A DNA stretch of 64,000 nucleotides from Lineus longissimus (taxonomy: Eukaryota > Nemertea > Pilidiophora > Heteronemertea > Lineidae). The translations under genes and the position numbers were made by a program. This document shows positions 23,991-38,394 of this stretch, piece by piece; position 1 is the first letter of the stretch; each line of letters begins with the position of its first letter. The stretch lies in NCBI RefSeq assembly GCF_910592395.1, contig NC_088310.1:23455491-23519490 (forward strand). Reading direction: 5' to 3'. The notes under the pieces are model-generated. The model was not told the DNA's origin. It searched no databases and saw only the letters and a program-made list of their open reading frames with translations.

Positions 23991-25954
23991 ATACCGAGAT
24001 GGCCTGCAGATCAGCCTGAAAAAGGTTAATCGTTCGCCTGCAATGTGAAAATAACCCTTAATATTTTAAGATGCCAACTGCCTTCAAAAGTGCTGTTCCC
24101 CGAGGTGTCATCACAACATCAAACGACGAACAATGATATCAGCAATGCCTGGGCTTGGCAGCACCACACTTTCACAAAACGATATCCAATGTTTGTCTTA
24201 GCAAACAAACACATCAGAAAATCAATGCCCCAAGAGCTGCAACAAATATATTTCAAATGTTATTTTAATCTATATCAAGGCCGATATCATCTTGAAACCT
24301 CTCGCCAACATGACTAATGTTCAAATACGTTTTTTATTGCTTCAGCCTCACACCTTTTCATTTCTTTAAAATTGCTGCAAGGTACACAAATCCTCCAGAA
24401 ATTGATGCAAATTCAGCCAGGATCGTACACATTTTTTGGGTCTATTTCTGCAGCTTTTACTCTGCTGATACTCTATCACATTTCAATAAATTAGTCTGGA
24501 AAGTCTAGGCTTCATACTGCATGCCAACAGATGAGTGGTTACAAGATATGATCGTTAGTCTGAATGGACGTTATTCTTGGTGTTCACCGCTGCATGGGCA
24601 CCACCTAAGTCAGACACCTGAGCATAGTCATTAAAACGATATACTTCCCACTGAGTAACCAAAAGTATGTAAAATCAACCATTGCTAATATTTTCCGCTT
24701 TGCCATTTCCACTACAGTCAGCAGCAGGGCCAACCGCCCGAAGAGTCTTTCAGACATGTCAGATGAAGTTCTGGAGACGACCATAAACATGACAAGTACC
24801 CAATGATGTCATATAATGTTATATATTGGACATCTCAAGAGGAACTTATGTCAAGTATAAAAGGGTTCCTTCTGACCTTCAGAAAGTCCATACCAGAACG
24901 CTAGACATGGATTTCCTCCCAATTTCTATCACCGGCTGGCTGGTAGCCAAATCTAGCCGACAATGTTAGTATCAATATCTGGAAGCATCATTTGGCTAGG
25001 TGTACCGGGAGGCTTATTAACAGCACGCTATGCTAAGATCCATTTACTGTATATATAGATAGCAGGCGGTTATCAAGCTTGGCCAGAAGCCATCACTTAG
25101 GATATGTGTACTATATCAGCAACGAGTAACATATAAAGTAAGCAAACAGCAATTGCTTAGTATCTGGTGATGAGCTGACCAGCAGAGCAAACATATCCCA
25201 CACACCCAAAATGATCATTTTGCAAATTCCCGACCAAGAACTCAAGCACTGCTCCAAGTTGACACATCGCTAGGATTATCATAAAAAGCAATCGAATCCA
25301 TAGAGGAATCGCCTTGGTGAAGAGATTACCCGCTTTTATCAAATTTGGTGAAGGCGAAAACTACATGAGAAGTGATTCTACCTGATACAGGGCACAAGAC
25401 GTCATGCTAACAAGAAAAAAATTAACCACCTAGAGATAACTTTACAGATAACTTTGCTCATTTCTTTGCAACATTAAACACATTTAGCTTTTTTCACAGA
25501 ATGATATGTTTTAGAAGGCATCTGTACTGATGAAGGCCAGAAGGTAAAGTCAGTTATCCGCAAAATATCTTCTACTTCATTTAAACTGCCGAGATGGAAT
25601 TTAGCCAGGGCATAGAGGAGCATGGGAAAATCAACCGTGTGAGTGGCTGATGATAGCGTTTCTGTTTAGATCAAAAGTACATGTACACCAATTTATCTGC
25701 TGATGACTTGCAACATGAATACTCCGTTCTAAAATTAACAATGTGGCCTGAATGGATTCCTCGAACAGGGTTTAGGAAGTTTCAAAAACAAGTTACAATC
25801 TCATCTAATGACACAGCTTTGAGTTTTTCTTTAATTTTCCTCAGGTAGGCCTACATAAAGACAACGATGTAATAATGCAGGAGTATAAACATTAAAATGA
25901 ATCTGATGAAGCTTTATGAAAAGTTGTGTTGTTGACCTGTTGGATACTATACAT
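23991..25954. other. No supported gene
   Basis: Open frames of 90 and 63 codons abut at 24,045-24,508 on the plus strand but show no family motif. Nothing else noticed. Confidence 0.55.
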
Positions 25955-26130
25955 GCATGTACATGAATGAATAAATAACAAGCAGATGAAGACAAAAATC
26001 TAGTTGATTCACGGGGATTTGGAGCCGTCATGACAAGATCGAAAGGCTAGCATTCTAACCATTGAACCACCAAGGCTTTAATGTTGGGGTGAAGATTTTC
26101 TTTGCTTCTCATAACCAGATCGCCATGTTG
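25955..26130 (-). mobile_element. tRNA-derived SINE, family 1 copy 1
   Basis: Minus-strand orientation. The A box TGGTTCAATGGTTAGAATGC lies at about 26070-26050, followed by a decayed B-box region near 26020. The segment aligns along its length with 38395-38585: shared GAAGAAAATCTYCACCC upstream words, the tRNA head, and a 3' end reading TTATTCATTCATGTACAT. Two independent copies with common ends define a dispersed family. It contains no coding capacity. Confidence 0.8.
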
Positions 26131-26518
26131 AATACTTCGAAGCTTCTAGTACTTGGGGGGTAAAAGCACCAATATTCTACAACCAAACAGTTCTCTTTGA
26201 CCCTGCTATCAATGAAAATGAGTCATAAAAGGCAGCAGGGTTGATCACCAATGGTAATTTTGCCACAATCTCAATCTTCAAATTACCCTCGCCAAGGCAA
26301 AGTATTCGGAATCTCCTTCCTAGTAAAACCCCATGATCTATAAAGACATCATAAACCTATAACCAAGGCACATAAAATTCTCCTTTATTGAGTCCAACAG
26401 ATTTCCTGGCGTTGGTATGATCAGAATATCAGTAGGGGTCAGGAGTTTCTAATGAAAGTTAATGAGATCATTTCAGAATTGGATTGGGGGCAACGATAGA
26501 TTATGATCACTTAAAGGA
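26131..26518. other. No supported gene
   Basis: Unique sequence between a SINE and a poly-G tract. Nothing recognisable. Confidence 0.6.
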
Positions 26519-26536
26519 GGGGGGGGGGGGCGGGGG
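26519..26536. repeat. Poly-G tract (12 G, C, 5 G)
   Basis: A G homopolymer with one C interruption. It is responsible for a proline-run open frame on the minus strand, which is not a gene. Confidence 0.97.
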
Positions 26537-28339
26537 CAGAGACACATCATGACAACTTTTTAGCATTTGCCCAATTATGTGCAATAAAATGTTCAGACCC
26601 GAAGGTTCCATCGATATTATGATTATTTCAATACAACCCATGTGATGCACCAATGGTAAATGAAATACGGTATGAAGAACCAAATGAAAAGGGTTTATTT
26701 TACACACACAACCTCAAGAGTTCATTTCTAAACTTTATTTTCATTATTTGAAAGAAAACCAAACATTTTGCTGGCATACCTTGAAAGCTCCCACAAGTTC
26801 TGAGAGGACATCAGGCAATGATATTACGACATATCACTTCCGTTCAAAACCAATATTTCATGCAACAGCTAAGTGAAAACGTGACTTTTAAGAATATTCA
26901 ATAAATTGAATAAAAAAAGATGTAAATCAATTCTTATCAGGAAATCAATTACCGCAGTGCCTTCAGAATTCGCTACTCTTCTGAATGAAGTCGGAAGATT
27001 TCGTGATATCATTAAATACAGCAGTACAAATCTACTGAATGTAGATGAGTTTTCAAAACTTTTAATTACTTCAATTTCCATCAGGCAGGTTTTCAACCTT
27101 AATGACAACAATCACACCAGGAAAATGACACTGAAACATGTCTTAATTTTCTACTACAAAATCGACTTTCAAATCATTTCTCAGACTAGTTATTTTTCAT
27201 CGAATCAGTGCTTTCTTCTCATGTCACGATTTTAATATGCTGAATAAAATAATTTCATGTCCTGCTCGCAGTAATGGGTTTTGTCATGATACTGCCCAAA
27301 CTGTAACAAGATTGGGTTACTTTCGAAATCTGATTGATTTGTTGTTCAAATAACTTCATCGAGTCTGATGAAATATTTTATTGAACGCTTATTGCGTGAT
27401 AGGACTGTACGTAAAATTCCAGGGCTAGATAGACAGCGAGTGAATCCAAAACCTGAATTTGGAGCATTAGACATATTAGAAGCACCAATAACCAGGTGAA
27501 AAGGGAGGCATGACTCCAAAACCAAAAGCACACCAAAACCCTCAACCTCTGAGAGTGATCATGATGAATATCGGCTTTCCTGTTCTCCCTCTAGTCAAAC
27601 TGACAAAATCAATCAACACCAAGGTCCTCCAACTTCACCACCAGGGAACATTCGTATGAAGCTTGTTCAAAACCTTAACCAATTTGTGGCCTAATGCTTT
27701 TTGCATGTTGACACCAGGAAGGGAGGTCAAATAGAGGCAATCAACAACTACTTAACCATTGGTTCAGCTTGACAGAACACTTACTGAAGTTTAGCTGCCA
27801 TGTTTTACTTTGTCACTTTTGATCTGGTGACGAGGATCAGACACGAAGGTAGTACTGTATTTATCATATACCATATCCACTAAAATACGCCCAGATAGGA
27901 CAATATTTATTTTCTGGCAGTTTTTGACTGAAAATCATCCTGGGATGATGCCGTCACTGACTACAACTTAAATGTCTTTGATGACAATAATCACCGATTT
28001 TTTTCGTCTTAGGTGACTGAATACCTCAGCGGAGTACAAAATCTCGAAGTATTACGGCCAATGACTCAAACACCAATTTAGATACCATATGTGGACTGTT
28101 CATACAGTAACACCGATCTAAGTTAACACACTCTGAACTGTTTGTAACTAAAATGTAACAAGATATTTTTATTATTCGTACTTGCTTGCTGCCTTTGTTA
28201 ATGATATAGGTACCTCGCTGAATGACGCTGGAAATATTTCCTACAAAACATCGATAATTTTATATACAGTCCAGACAGAATACAGAATACGCCATTTATG
28301 AGCTTCCACCCTCCTCGGAACATTTATTTTTTCACCCAG
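26537..28339. other. No supported gene; one weak exon-like segment
   Basis: At 26941-27088 on the plus strand, AG after TTCTTATC opens a 148-bp stop-free segment inside a 109-codon frame and ends at GCAG|GTTTTC, a poor donor. No family is recognised. The rest of the block is featureless. Confidence 0.45.
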
Positions 28340-28400
28340 AAAAGCTTTTATGAGAGGTTGCAACGATGCACTTTCGAGGATCAAAGATAGCATTAACATG
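28340..28400 (+). CDS. Candidate 61-bp internal exon, unknown product
   Basis: A pyrimidine-rich acceptor (ATTTATTTTTTCACCCAG, ending at 28339) is followed by 61 bases and then a near-consensus donor ATG|GTAAGT at 28401. Only one of three frames is open. It encodes 20 residues, KAFMRGCNDALSRIKDSINM, a plausible helical peptide. The other two frames have stops. Both splice signals are strong for this window, but the segment is short and I do not recognise it. It could be a micro-exon of a gene whose other exons I cannot see, or chance. Confidence 0.25.
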
Positions 28401-28589
28401 GTAAGTCAAGATGACTGTTTGGTGTTCTGAACTCTCGGCAAGCCTTTACGAGAATCCCATCCATTAGAATGTGCTATCATATGGACAAGACAACTGCGAA
28501 ATAGATTTTAAGAATACTGCAAGACCTTTGCGTAGCTAAGCAACAACAAAGTACACCACTTCGTCTCTAAGATCTAATTTGGAAACGCG

Positions 28590-28660
28590 TAGTTAGTATT
28601 CGAACACACGATAGTGTATCAAAAAACAGGCAGCACTAAGCAATGCTAAACCATACTAAA
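28590..28660 (-). mobile_element. Possible degenerate SINE head
   Basis: On the minus strand, TGGTTTAGCATTGCTTAGTG (A-box-like, 28652-28633) is followed by TGTGTTCGAATAC (B-box-like, about 28608-28596). The order and spacing fit a decayed tRNA-type promoter. No body is recognised. Confidence 0.4.
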
Positions 28661-31600
28661 TAGCAAGAAAATAATACATGACGGCGACCACAGATCACGT
28701 TTAGGACGAGCAGCAGTGCTGATAAGAAATTTTCCGACTCTGGTAGCCTGATGTCATGCACTAATTTAATGTCGCTTGAAACAAACTTGGCAAGCAGTGA
28801 CCACTACATCAGTAAACAGAGGTATATCATATGACGTTTAGGATGAAGGCAAGCGCAAACCGCGAGGGTTTATTCCATACACCTGTCAAATCAAGATATC
28901 TCAGTGACCAGGATGGAGGGGTCACGGTGCCCCTGGAGACCCTACAGGCATTTGTACATCACCATCATGACATCCGTGAAATTGAAAAGCAATAAGAGAC
29001 TGCTTGTCGAGTGCCCGAGGGTCTTGTTTTAGACTGTCATATTATGTACTCGCAGCTCTGTCCTTCAATTTAATGAATAGTAAATGCCTTGTTTCCCCGC
29101 AACGAAGTCCTTAACTCGTTCGTGGCCATGCACTACTCACTATTGTCCATCATCATCATTATCCATACCTAATGCCTCGAGTCCTACTGGATAAACACTA
29201 GGGACAGCCAATGCTTGATTGATGTGTGTTGCCTACACCACATGGATATCTAAGGACAACATGGAAGGGGCTGATAAACTACGGGAAAAATGGTACTATC
29301 CACCCAAAAAGATAAACCCAAAGGGTGCAAGTCATTTTTATCATTATCACCTCAAGCACGTCGCCTCTGTCTCTGCAATAAGCAACCCTTCACTAAAGTC
29401 TTATCAGCTCTTCAGAAATACATCCTTTCCAAATAGCTTGTCCTCCATCCAGATATGACATTTCCGGTGCCTCAGTAATGATTGTCCAAAATATCAATAG
29501 TACCAATAATGCCCCTAATCACAAAAGCCGAGATTTGGCTTGCTTTAATATACTCATTAAATTGTTCAGTTTGGCATACTCCCAACAAAATGCTAAACTC
29601 TCAAATGTATCATGGATTTCCGCTAAAGCTAAAAGCAGTTACTCCCGACCGTTTGTTATTTGAATAATGCAATCGTGATTCCATGTCACCATCTTATCAC
29701 TTCATTGCAACCGGGCGTATTTAATAAAGTCTCCTTGTCCGACCTTCGAACTTTACATCTCCTCGAGTCTTATTAGCCACCTCATAATCCAGTATTGCTA
29801 CTTGAACATGTACGTCACCGAGATAAGTTTTCTGCAAGTTGCTCGGATTGGGACCATAGGCTACTTATCGTGTGTCGCCAGTTGATTTGAAGCCAAGAGC
29901 CCTGATAGCTTTGCCGCCAGCTTAGGCTCCTATCATAGCTTCTTCTTTTATTGATCTAAGAGACCGAAGGCCGCGTGTGTGGGAGTACAGCTACTACTCT
30001 ATGCATAGGGTATCAGCCAAACAAGTCAATCTGATGGTATCGGCCAATAATATTAGGCGCTTGGCAAATTCAACCAACAGTAATAAGGCTGGTCTATTTG
30101 GTAGGATATTTATATCCCAAGGTTGGGTTCGCTACTCCATATGAATTATTCAGCTGGAAGACACTTGATGGTATTTTGGCTAGTGTTAGTATTCAGCTAG
30201 ATGATAACTCAATGTAATACGTGGCTGACTTCACGGTTGAGGAAGTCACCCAGAAAACAACAAGATGGTCGTGGGTTTTGCAATTCAGTTTGAAGATCAC
30301 TATTACGCTGGCTGGTGTTCTGTCGAAGTTTCTGAAAGGACTACACGGTAAATGTAGCTACTTTTCGGTTGAGATGATACGAAACTGTCTCTTGGTTCAC
30401 CTTTTCCGACTGCAGCTTCCTGGCGACTATTTCACTGTTTAACAACCTCTTAACTGGAGGTGTAACATTTCCGATCATAGATGCCCCTCATTCATGCTGA
30501 ATGCAAATGTCCTGCAGCAATCGAAGTGATTTGAGGTAATGTCAGGACGACAAATATAATGAATAATTAAACAACTGAAAAATCTTATATTCCCTTCAGA
30601 CATATCAACACTTTGAGTGTCAATATGGCCAACCAGACATGATTATTGTCCAAAATTAGAATTAGAGGAATCATGATTATGGTGTCTGTAACTGATGAAA
30701 GTTGATGGCTCTCCAATAATTAGCATGACAAGGCAATATTTTCCAACGGAGAGAATATGAACAGATTTGGTCCTAGTAGACGAATAACAACACCTCAAGG
30801 CTAACTCTCCAAACATAATGAATAATTCAACCACTTTGCTGGTTATCTGATATTGGTTTCTCAACTGTCATCAGCTAGATGTTCCTACACTGGATACAAT
30901 AATTGTAAAACATCAGAAGCCGTCAAGATCAATCAAATGCAATTAGGTTCGTTGATGAACATTGATGTTTCATAGCGAAACTTGTGTTACTTATTTGAAG
31001 AGATTGATTCCCTGCGGAAAGAGTATTGGAGGAACTTCGCAAGGGAACTGCTCTCGAGTCACTTGCTCGTGCCTGTAGTATTAAAGTGTGGCATCAAGGT
31101 ATTCGCCGTTCGAGAGAAATGTGAATTCCCCCAAAAATACCATTCATTGTAAGCGACTGGAGTCGTTACCGATACTATACGCATACAATCCCTACTTTTA
31201 GATGAGACATAATTGTGTCCGTCGTGGAACTTGGCAAACAACACGCCAAGGTTAGTTCCACAAATATGATGAATAATGCATGGAAATTCATTCTCTCATA
31301 TTTGATTAGGAGTGAAAATCAAGGATCTATTGGAAATGAGATTTGTATTCCTGGTACTCACGTCCGACATACGTAGCACAGCAAACTCAATCAAGGATTA
31401 GCGTATTTAATTTACTTCTTGGCTTCCCATGTTCAAAGTCTTGTTGGTATCGGAGTATTTGAAAGGCATTTCAAACCATCTTCCTCAAAGTAGGGACCCT
31501 TTATAGTAATACCATAACTGTATGGACATCTGATAGAGATCAATGAACATCGTTTAACGGAAAAATCAGGCAATATGTGAAGTCAATCGGAATGAACATA

Positions 31601-31916
31601 CGGCTATTTGCCGAGATATTTGATTAATTAAGTATACTAGCCAAATACTTAAAGTGATCATTGAAGATTAAAGAGGAAACTGTAAAACTTCAAAATATTT
31701 GCATTTTGACATCAAATTTGTAATATGCGTCTGATTAAACGAGTAATTATTCATGTAACTATCCCATCAATCGTTGGCACTTTCCTTTGGAGGTGAAAGT
31801 CAAAGGTCAAATCAGTCAAAACCAGATACCAGGAGTTATACAGTCTTCATTGTGGTTGGCATTTTACGGTTCAACTTTCCAATGCCTTGATGCCATATTC
31901 TGCGATTTAACGACGA
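28661..31916. other. No supported gene
   Basis: Open frames are 79 codons or fewer, with no recognisable motif, RNA gene or repeat family. A plus-strand frame at 30221-30442 begins A-D-F-T-V-E-E-V after GTG but has no splice or homology support. Confidence 0.55.
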
Positions 31917-31941
31917 CCCCCCCCCCCCCCCCCCCCCCCCC
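31917..31941. repeat. Poly-C run (25 C)
   Basis: Twenty-five consecutive C followed by a short CACACAC stretch. It is the longest homopolymer in the window. Confidence 0.98.
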
Positions 31942-34900
31942 TACTCACACACACTTCAACAACTGGAGCATATTGCTCTGATTTTATTTGCATAGCGGTA
32001 GGCCTACTAGTGTTATTGTATCTTTAAATTTGGTTGGTCAAAAGAACAGCCTTGTTTGCTAATAATCGTTAAAGATAAAACTACTGGGCCGGAAAATATT
32101 TGATTTAACAGTTCTATCTGAGACAGTGTGATGCCAACCACGTCTACAATACACGACAGAAAGTGAGAGGTATCACCGGCACGCCACGAGCAATGCAATT
32201 TCGAAGATTATTTGAATTCTGTCACGGATGTTCGGGTCTAAATGATGGAAGAGTCCCTTTGGCAAACAATCGTATTTAACTAAGCTTACTTCAGCGAGTT
32301 TGACATTTTTCCTTCAATATTTCATCATCTCTGGGTAAGGGATGAATATTTCTAATTATGCCGAGAGTGCAACTGCGATTTCAAATTGATTAATGTTTCA
32401 TTTTTGCAGATTCTCGACTCCCTGTAGCTCTCATGTACTCTATATTATCTGGTTTTGACAACGTCAATGATTCATCTAGACTTGACAAACTTTTAGGACC
32501 GAATTGAGAGTGAGGAGAGGATTTTATCAGCCTGTTGAATTTTCATAGCGAGCAAAAACATTGTGATTCATGTTTTATCATTAAATAAGGCGTGTTTAAT
32601 GGTTTTAACCACCAGGAAAAAAGAGCGGGAACCAAGAAAAAATAACGGTTCAGCCTGAGGTATCCAACACCATAACCAACCGTTTCAAAATACTGAGCAA
32701 AGATTAAAATGTTGATCACTTCCTCAGTCAGAAGTTACCCCAAAGCACATGTTTTGATTGGATAACTATAGCTGACCTTGACATCACCATCCTTGCCGGA
32801 AGCAGTGAATATCATCTTTGATGCTCTTTGATGATTATAGTGTCAATACTGTTGTTAAAAAGGACCATCGCTATTACTGATGCATTAACAATACTCGCTT
32901 GAGGCATGGACCTTGATGAGCCGATAGGTAATGATATAATTATTTTCGTTACTGACGATGAAAGTTCTACATTATTCCATGACATGGCAATGTCATCTTT
33001 AAAAAGTACATTTAAAAATGGTTAGGAATTTCTGCACGCTAGCTCTGGGAGTGAGAACAACTTTCATGTTTAAAGAGTTAGTCGGTGGCATTTGAATTCA
33101 CTCTTTACCAAACTGTCCACTGCATCTTCCTAACCGGCAACAAAAACGGCTTCTCGACCTTGAATTATTTCAGTAACAGCACGGCAAACATTGATAAAGC
33201 GTGACATGAAAGCAAAGACGCTGCGAAGGGTGATAGATTTACATCCTATTCTGATCAAATATCTGGTCCAGACGGAACTCAAACAGCTTGACAGACATTC
33301 TTTTTTCCTGAATGGTTTCGTCTTGCAACATAATTGCATTATCGGGAAAAACAAGCACTGCTCAAGCACGATATGGGCAGCAAAAATTAACAGTGGTTGG
33401 CCTGCGCAGCTCCGATAATAGACATCAGGTGGAAGCATTGTGATTGATCGGAATCTTCATTTTACAATTGCCATAAGACATTGACCTTAATCTGGGATGA
33501 AATGGACCTGACAAATTAGGACCCTTAAACAGCCATACACAAAACTTCAAAGGAAGAATGAAGAGCAAACGAGCCAATGTACGCTACGATCACATCATTT
33601 CTCGACGATGGCGAGATGCCAGATGAGATCAAATATTGATGAGCAAGACTTCGACCAGTCGTGCGTGACTGACTATAACGGCTATGATAAGTGTCCAATC
33701 AGCACAATAGTAAAACTATTGACAATAAAACGCTGTCAGCGTTGTCAATTCATCATGACTTGGTCACATTTTATGTCATTTATCGGCACACATTAGCGAA
33801 ATAGATATTGGAAGTGCACTCTGACGCGAAAAGACTGAAATAACTATTCTGCATGCTTCAAGGTTACTGACTCTTTAGTTTTAGATTTTAGAGATGGTGG
33901 CATACAATTTTTTAGCATTGCAGGTACTTCATCATACATATATAGCGGCAATTTAAACTGACCCAGTAATTCCAACTGCAACTTATAATGCCAGTAATTG
34001 TAATGTTAACAAGCTTATTTACGACAAATGACTTGCAAAATGACAATATATCATTATTTTGTTGGTTGCCTCTATCAAAGACAGCCATTTAACGTGTCCT
34101 TTCTTTAAAAAGATACGATCACTCTAAGAAGAATGACAAACCTTGACCAAGCAATAACCTTGAGGCTGGTTTCTTGGTAAGGGCTGAACAGTGAATCATT
34201 ACTTCCCCGAACCACATAGTAAATTTGTACTCAAGGGTGCCAATGGTCTCCCGCTAGCATATCCCTCGGGCTGCATGATCATTGCTGTATTTTCCAACGG
34301 ATCTGTACCATTAGTTCATCATAACAAGTATCTTTCAGCATGATGAGAGAACTTGGGCAAGTAACTTGCATATCTGAAGGATAACTGAAATACCAATGGT
34401 GTAAAGTACAATAATGTTGAAGGTCACTGATATTGCAGAATGTTTCCGAGGAATCGGCCATTTTCGAAGTTATTGAGCAATGACAGATTGGACACAACAT
34501 GATTCAAGCTGGATTTTCATCGCAGGAAGTTTTCGCCAAGTTGGAAACTGCCCAAAAAGGAGAAAGCTGAATTGCAATGTCCACTGGGATTCAATGCTAA
34601 CAGAGTAAATGGTAATGTTCCAACACATTAACCATAATTGCTGCCATCATAATGATATTGTGATCCCGTCATGATTTAAAGCAGCAATTCAGATCAAAAG
34701 TACAATTGGCCTTCCATGAGAGATCATTACTTGGTAAATATTTGATCATTGAGTGACCAAGTGTTGGTGATTTAAAGAGTCTCATAAGAACTGAGTCAAC
34801 ATCATGTGTTATGTTAAAGATGGTGCAATGCCATGATAACGGAATGAGGTACTGAATACCAAATGATATCGATGCACTAAAACGATTAGCTAAATAATTT

Positions 34901-37867
34901 CAACCATATAGGACACGCATATATAGTAATAAAAATACCTGATACAGGTAATTAAAAAGAACTAGATTGGCATCTGGGTTAGTTGAAAAACCTGATGGTG
35001 ACTTAAGATATATTATGATATTTAAAAAAAACACGATGATTGCAAATAACAGTACCCAGTGCAAATGTTCATTTCTATCAAAGCAATGCTTTTTGGCACT
35101 AACTATATTGTTGCGTAGCCTTGGTTTTAATTTGATATTTTTGGGTGGCTTTCATAGATGAAGGCACTGAGTTGCGTAATGAGAAGATTTACCTGATCAG
35201 CGTTTTCTGACTGTTTGGCATGATTAGATGCACGTCGTATATCAGGTCCGTAATATCAGTTCATTTGTTAAACAACACTCCAACTGCATTGACTTTGTAA
35301 TAGAGGAATAAAGAAATCTTTTAAAAAACGTGTTAAAGAGTCAATGTAATATCAGCCTAACAGGACCAGCTTTCATATGAATTGGCATAACGCCTTAATG
35401 CAGTAAGTATTAAATGATGCAGAAGCAATTATACAGTATTCAGTTAATTCTTTACAGTTGCAGTGGGAAATGACATTTAACAACCCACAATGGGACAGTT
35501 CTTCGAAAATGAAGTGTTCACACAGTTGGTCAATTGAAATTAATGACCACACTTAGATGCATTTGTGGTGGCATTCTTAGAAAATTGCTACATCGTAAAA
35601 TGAGTGGTTGCATAAATGTGTAATAATTGATGGAATAATGCACGTAAATAAATGCTGGTAACAAAAGGTAGTATTAATGAATCAATTAGAGACTTTCAAG
35701 AATCCGCTGTTTCCCCTTTTTCCTGCACCAAATGCAGAACCCAAATGAAAAAAAATAGTGCTGTCCGACCTGTCCTCCCAATACAAAGTAATGATACCAA
35801 GGTCATGGTCATCCATCACACACCATGCAATAAAATCGTGCTGGAGTAGAGTGCGCATTTTATAGTAGAAATCTCCCATTTGGAAGTGATGAACAATGGC
35901 AGTAGGGCTTTATGACCTGCAGAGGCATTGCTCTTGCGAAATGGATGTCTTTTTTTCTTGCCGGCTGTGATGTGTTAGAGGATTATTACATTAGGTTCAA
36001 TGAAGCAAACGGAGTGTTAGGACTGTCTTGTAATGTAATAAGAAGGAAGTTTCAGAGTACATTCATATTTGAAGGGCAGGTGGACTATTGCTGTAAAGAA
36101 CATTTCACCTCGTGAAGGGTATATTCCTGCCATGTCTCAAGAAAATCGGTATTTGCCGCTTTGCCCGTAATTACCTGTGCTGGTGTTAAACTTCTACATT
36201 AGTTCAATTTTCATACATTTCATGCTTTTCTTCAAGATATTCCATGCTTATATAACACATATGTCATGCCTAAGACTAGGCCCGTAGGTATTGAATCCAT
36301 GGAGTGCTGAGACCCCAATGCAACCTCTTAAGTCCAGGCAAGAGAAAGTTCGAAAACAACTAAAAAAATACTTAAAGAAAATAATGTTCCATTAATTCAT
36401 TATATTCTTCCAGGTATATAAAAGCCTACATTACCAATCCAACCTCTAGGGACAGACAGTGAGATAAAGTAATGATTTTTGTTTTCGTCAGAAGACTCAA
36501 TACCGTGATAAATATTGTATAACGTCGATTGGCCACTGAACTGCATTGCCTCATTTCTTACGACATCATTTTTTACCAACACATACATCCTTTGCTTTGC
36601 ACGTTCAGAAACTGCGCTGGTCAATAATCGCCAGGTTTTCAAAGTCTAATGCCTTCAAAGCGTAAATTGCACTTCACCAAGCACGCAGTTTCTGATATTC
36701 CCCTTGATCCACTAATACTACTGGCTTCCTCTATTGATTCTGAGCTAATAACCAAAAGTAAAAAATACAGCCAAATCCCTTCTAAACCATAAACCATTTC
36801 CCTATCTAACATTTCGGCCACTCACAAAACATCATCACATTTCCCACACAGCAAGTATAAGAAATTTGTTCTTTGATAAAACACTGCGTATGGGTCCCCT
36901 ATGGATTACTGAATACCATCTCCACTTTTACAACTCTTTTCTCCATTGAAAACAGTAGGTTTCTGGTGACAGCAGATAGATATGCTGTGTTTGACCCCGT
37001 CCCATCTTATCAGTGAACATCCTACACAAGACTCACTCTAACTACTCAAAGGATGAATATGACATCACGTCAAATGATAAATATGAAACCAAGTAGAGAA
37101 GCCATTTGAGAGAACAGCTATTCTTCACAGGTCCGTTTTGTTGACAGACGTTTCGTACTGAATTAACTGCACCCCTTAGACCTCAGGTCAAGATATCAAC
37201 CAAAGGCACTCGCTTATCCACTGGCATCTGCTGGTCAACAAGGATTCTAACATCATAGTTTTTTTTTCTCTCAAGGATAAAAGACACTAAGAAAAAGTTT
37301 CCTAGTTGAAGGAACATCATTAGGAAAGTAAGAACACAACACACGCCAGAAGAATAACAAAAACTGCAGCACTGAGGTAATACTTGACTGGCTTGCTTTG
37401 TGAAATGAAACCTATACCATAACAAACTGGGCCGATTTTTTTAGACTTGATGATGACCTAACCTGTAGGCAGAAGATAATCCTTTTGCCATACTTCGGAG
37501 GAAGGTTTTATCTACCTGATGTCATTTGCTTTTTCGACCATTTACCCCTCATTGCATGATAAAACCCTGAAAGCGTATCTTGCTCTAGACCCTTAAATAA
37601 TGTTTGACATCAAGACTACCATAAAGCGAACAGGACACCGAACTAGTGGAATCTGTCCAATAAGTATACTGAGCTTTCATGGCTTCAAGGATGCATATAA
37701 GCAAATTCCTGCTTATGGGCTCAGTGGTAACTTTGCTAAAGCCATCCTTTCAATAGTTCGCCAGAGCCGCACAAGTAGAGATGGCAGCACAAGGAGACTG
37801 AAAACGTGTTTTCTTGCGGATTTTCACCTCCTTGACCAAAGAAAGGCGTTTTGCGCCATACACCTCA
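31942..37867. other. No supported gene
   Basis: About 5.9 kb with only short frames (102 codons or fewer), usually overlapped on the other strand (for example 33,130-33,438 minus against 33,191-33,418 plus). The plus frame interrupted by the poly-C run at 37,868 (37,600-37,998, 132 codons) is not a credible gene. No SINE or tandem array was noticed. Confidence 0.5.
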
Positions 37868-37886
37868 CCCCCCCCCCCCCCCCCCC
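37868..37886. repeat. Poly-C run (19 C)
   Basis: Nineteen consecutive C in a CACCTCA context. It produces a proline run within an unsupported open frame. Confidence 0.98.
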
Positions 37887-38394
37887 AAGCTTCCTATGGG
37901 CCAGTGCACTGCCAGGTCATCTCCAAAAAGTCTTGATCTCTGTTTTAACAAAGAAGTATCTAGCAATTTCCTATAAGACGGTCAATAATCCTGGTTAAGG
38001 GCTACCCGCAAGGATTTTCAGGAGCATATGTCTTCTCAAAGCAGTACTGTACAATAGAACAATAGCTCGCAGGATACCAGTAGCCGGAAGGTTTCTGATA
38101 ATGTCCTTAGGCCATTCTATTTGTAGACAGAAGGCTGTCCAGGGTCATTTCTCCCTGACGTAGCGCAGGCTTGCCTCTCAAGAAAAGTATATCATTCACA
38201 TGGGAAACATGATCATCGCTTTGTGTGCTTTACGACAATGCTCGACAATGGCAGCTTACTAAGAGGAATACTTGGAGAAGTTTTGATCTCAAAACTTTTA
38301 TCAATATGATTTAGCACGGATATTGTTCGACATATCAATGAGAAAGTCCATAAGCATTTTTTTTAAAAATCATAATGATAATAATACTTATAGT
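37887..38394. other. No supported gene
   Basis: Unique sequence. Nothing recognisable. Confidence 0.6.

Noticed and set aside
37600-37998. 132-codon plus-strand frame with words vaguely like reverse transcriptase
   Set aside because: It runs through a 19-C homopolymer and none of the catalytic or conserved blocks of reverse transcriptases is present.
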